DNA from: DTSX01 sp964633465
GTDB lineage: Bacteria; Pseudomonadota; Gammaproteobacteria; Steroidobacterales; UBA11654
DNA length: 6,062 bases
Assembly (NCBI GenBank): GCA_964633465.1
Contig: CAZWGB010000066.1
Location: 1 to 6,062, forward strand
Direction of reading: 5' to 3'
Positions within the stretch are counted from its first letter, which is position 1; every line of letters begins with the position of its first letter. The notes beneath the pieces are model-generated. The model worked only from the letters and a program-made list of their open reading frames with translations, made no database searches and was not told the origin of the DNA. The translations under genes and the position numbers were made by a program. Positions 5,916 to 6,062 of this stretch are shown here, piece by piece.

Positions 5916-6062
5916 CTAAATTTTATTGGAATCAATCTTTAATTTTTTATACAAATTTCTTGCAGCAACAAATACAATCATCGCAAAAGGTAGGCCAGTT
6001 ACAATAGCAGATGTCTGCAATGCCGATAATCCTCCACCCATCAAGAGAATAATAGCTATTAT
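5916..6062 (-). CDS. BCCT-family transporter, C-terminal 48 residues
   Basis: Found by reading the minus strand from the right edge: an open frame of 48 codons ends with TAG at 5918-5916. The peptide carries IIAIILLMGGGLSALQTSAI followed by VTGLPFAMIVFVAARNLYKK, the last two membrane segments and the GGLxALQT...GLPF signature of betaine/choline/carnitine transporters (BetT/OpuD type), which import quaternary ammonium osmolytes using Na+ or H+. The tail after the last helix is short and basic, lacking the long cytoplasmic osmosensing extension seen in BetP-like members. The substrate cannot be told from this fragment because the tryptophan-rich binding segment is outside the window. The DUF3108 gene begins 12 bases downstream on the same strand. 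Confidence 0.82.
   Translation of the reverse strand: MIAIILLMGGGLSALQTSAIVTGLPFAMIVFVAARNLYKKLKIDSNKI

Noticed and set aside
1..6062. Search for a new defence, mobile or biosynthetic system
   Set aside because: All stretches are covered by recognised housekeeping genes, the 6S RNA or short regulatory gaps; no transposase, direct-repeat array, attachment site or toxin-antitoxin pair was seen.

Overview
The window reads as ordinary chromosomal core sequence from an AT-rich gammaproteobacterium, plausibly a marine or otherwise streamlined lineage. The diagnostic block is ygfB-pepP diverging from zapB-like gene-zapA-6S RNA-5-formyl-THF cyclo-ligase. This arrangement is well known in Gammaproteobacteria such as E. 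coli (ygfB / zapA / ssrS / ygfA). Gaps are short, stop/start overlaps of the ATGA or GTGA type recur, and no mobile element, CRISPR array, tRNA or rRNA is visible. I cannot name the genus.

Left arm (minus strand, read from about 2300 down to 1): a small coiled-coil ZapB-like protein overlaps zapA by 4 bases. A 6S RNA gene of about 189 nt follows, packed between zapA and fau with only a few spare bases on each side. Next come 5-formyltetrahydrofolate cyclo-ligase, ribose-5-phosphate isomerase A, and the start of a Tat-signalled aldo/keto reductase that overlaps rpiA by 4 bases and runs off the left edge. The order fits one transcription unit combining cell division (ZapA and its coiled-coil neighbour), growth-phase control of RNA polymerase (6S), folate salvage and the pentose phosphate pathway.

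Middle (plus strand, 2367-5143): ygfB, pepP (Xaa-Pro aminopeptidase with all expected metal and shuttle residues) and a PfkB-family nucleoside/sugar kinase, closely packed as a probable operon. In E. coli pepP is followed by the ubiquinone hydroxylase genes ubiH and ubiI; here the kinase takes that place.

Right arm (minus strand, 6062-5181): the last 48 residues of a BCCT-family (betaine/choline/carnitine type) transporter, then a DUF3108 exported protein convergent with the kinase gene. A weak terminator candidate lies between the convergent genes.

The most informative non-coding observations are the 6S RNA, recognised by synteny, length and a long rod of paired segments; its likely promoter across the zapA stop codon; and interleaved divergent promoters between the zapB-like gene and ygfB that share an inverted repeat containing both -35 elements. 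If the minus-strand promoter is real, it would make the zapB-like mRNA leaderless or nearly so. I found no convincing new biological system.
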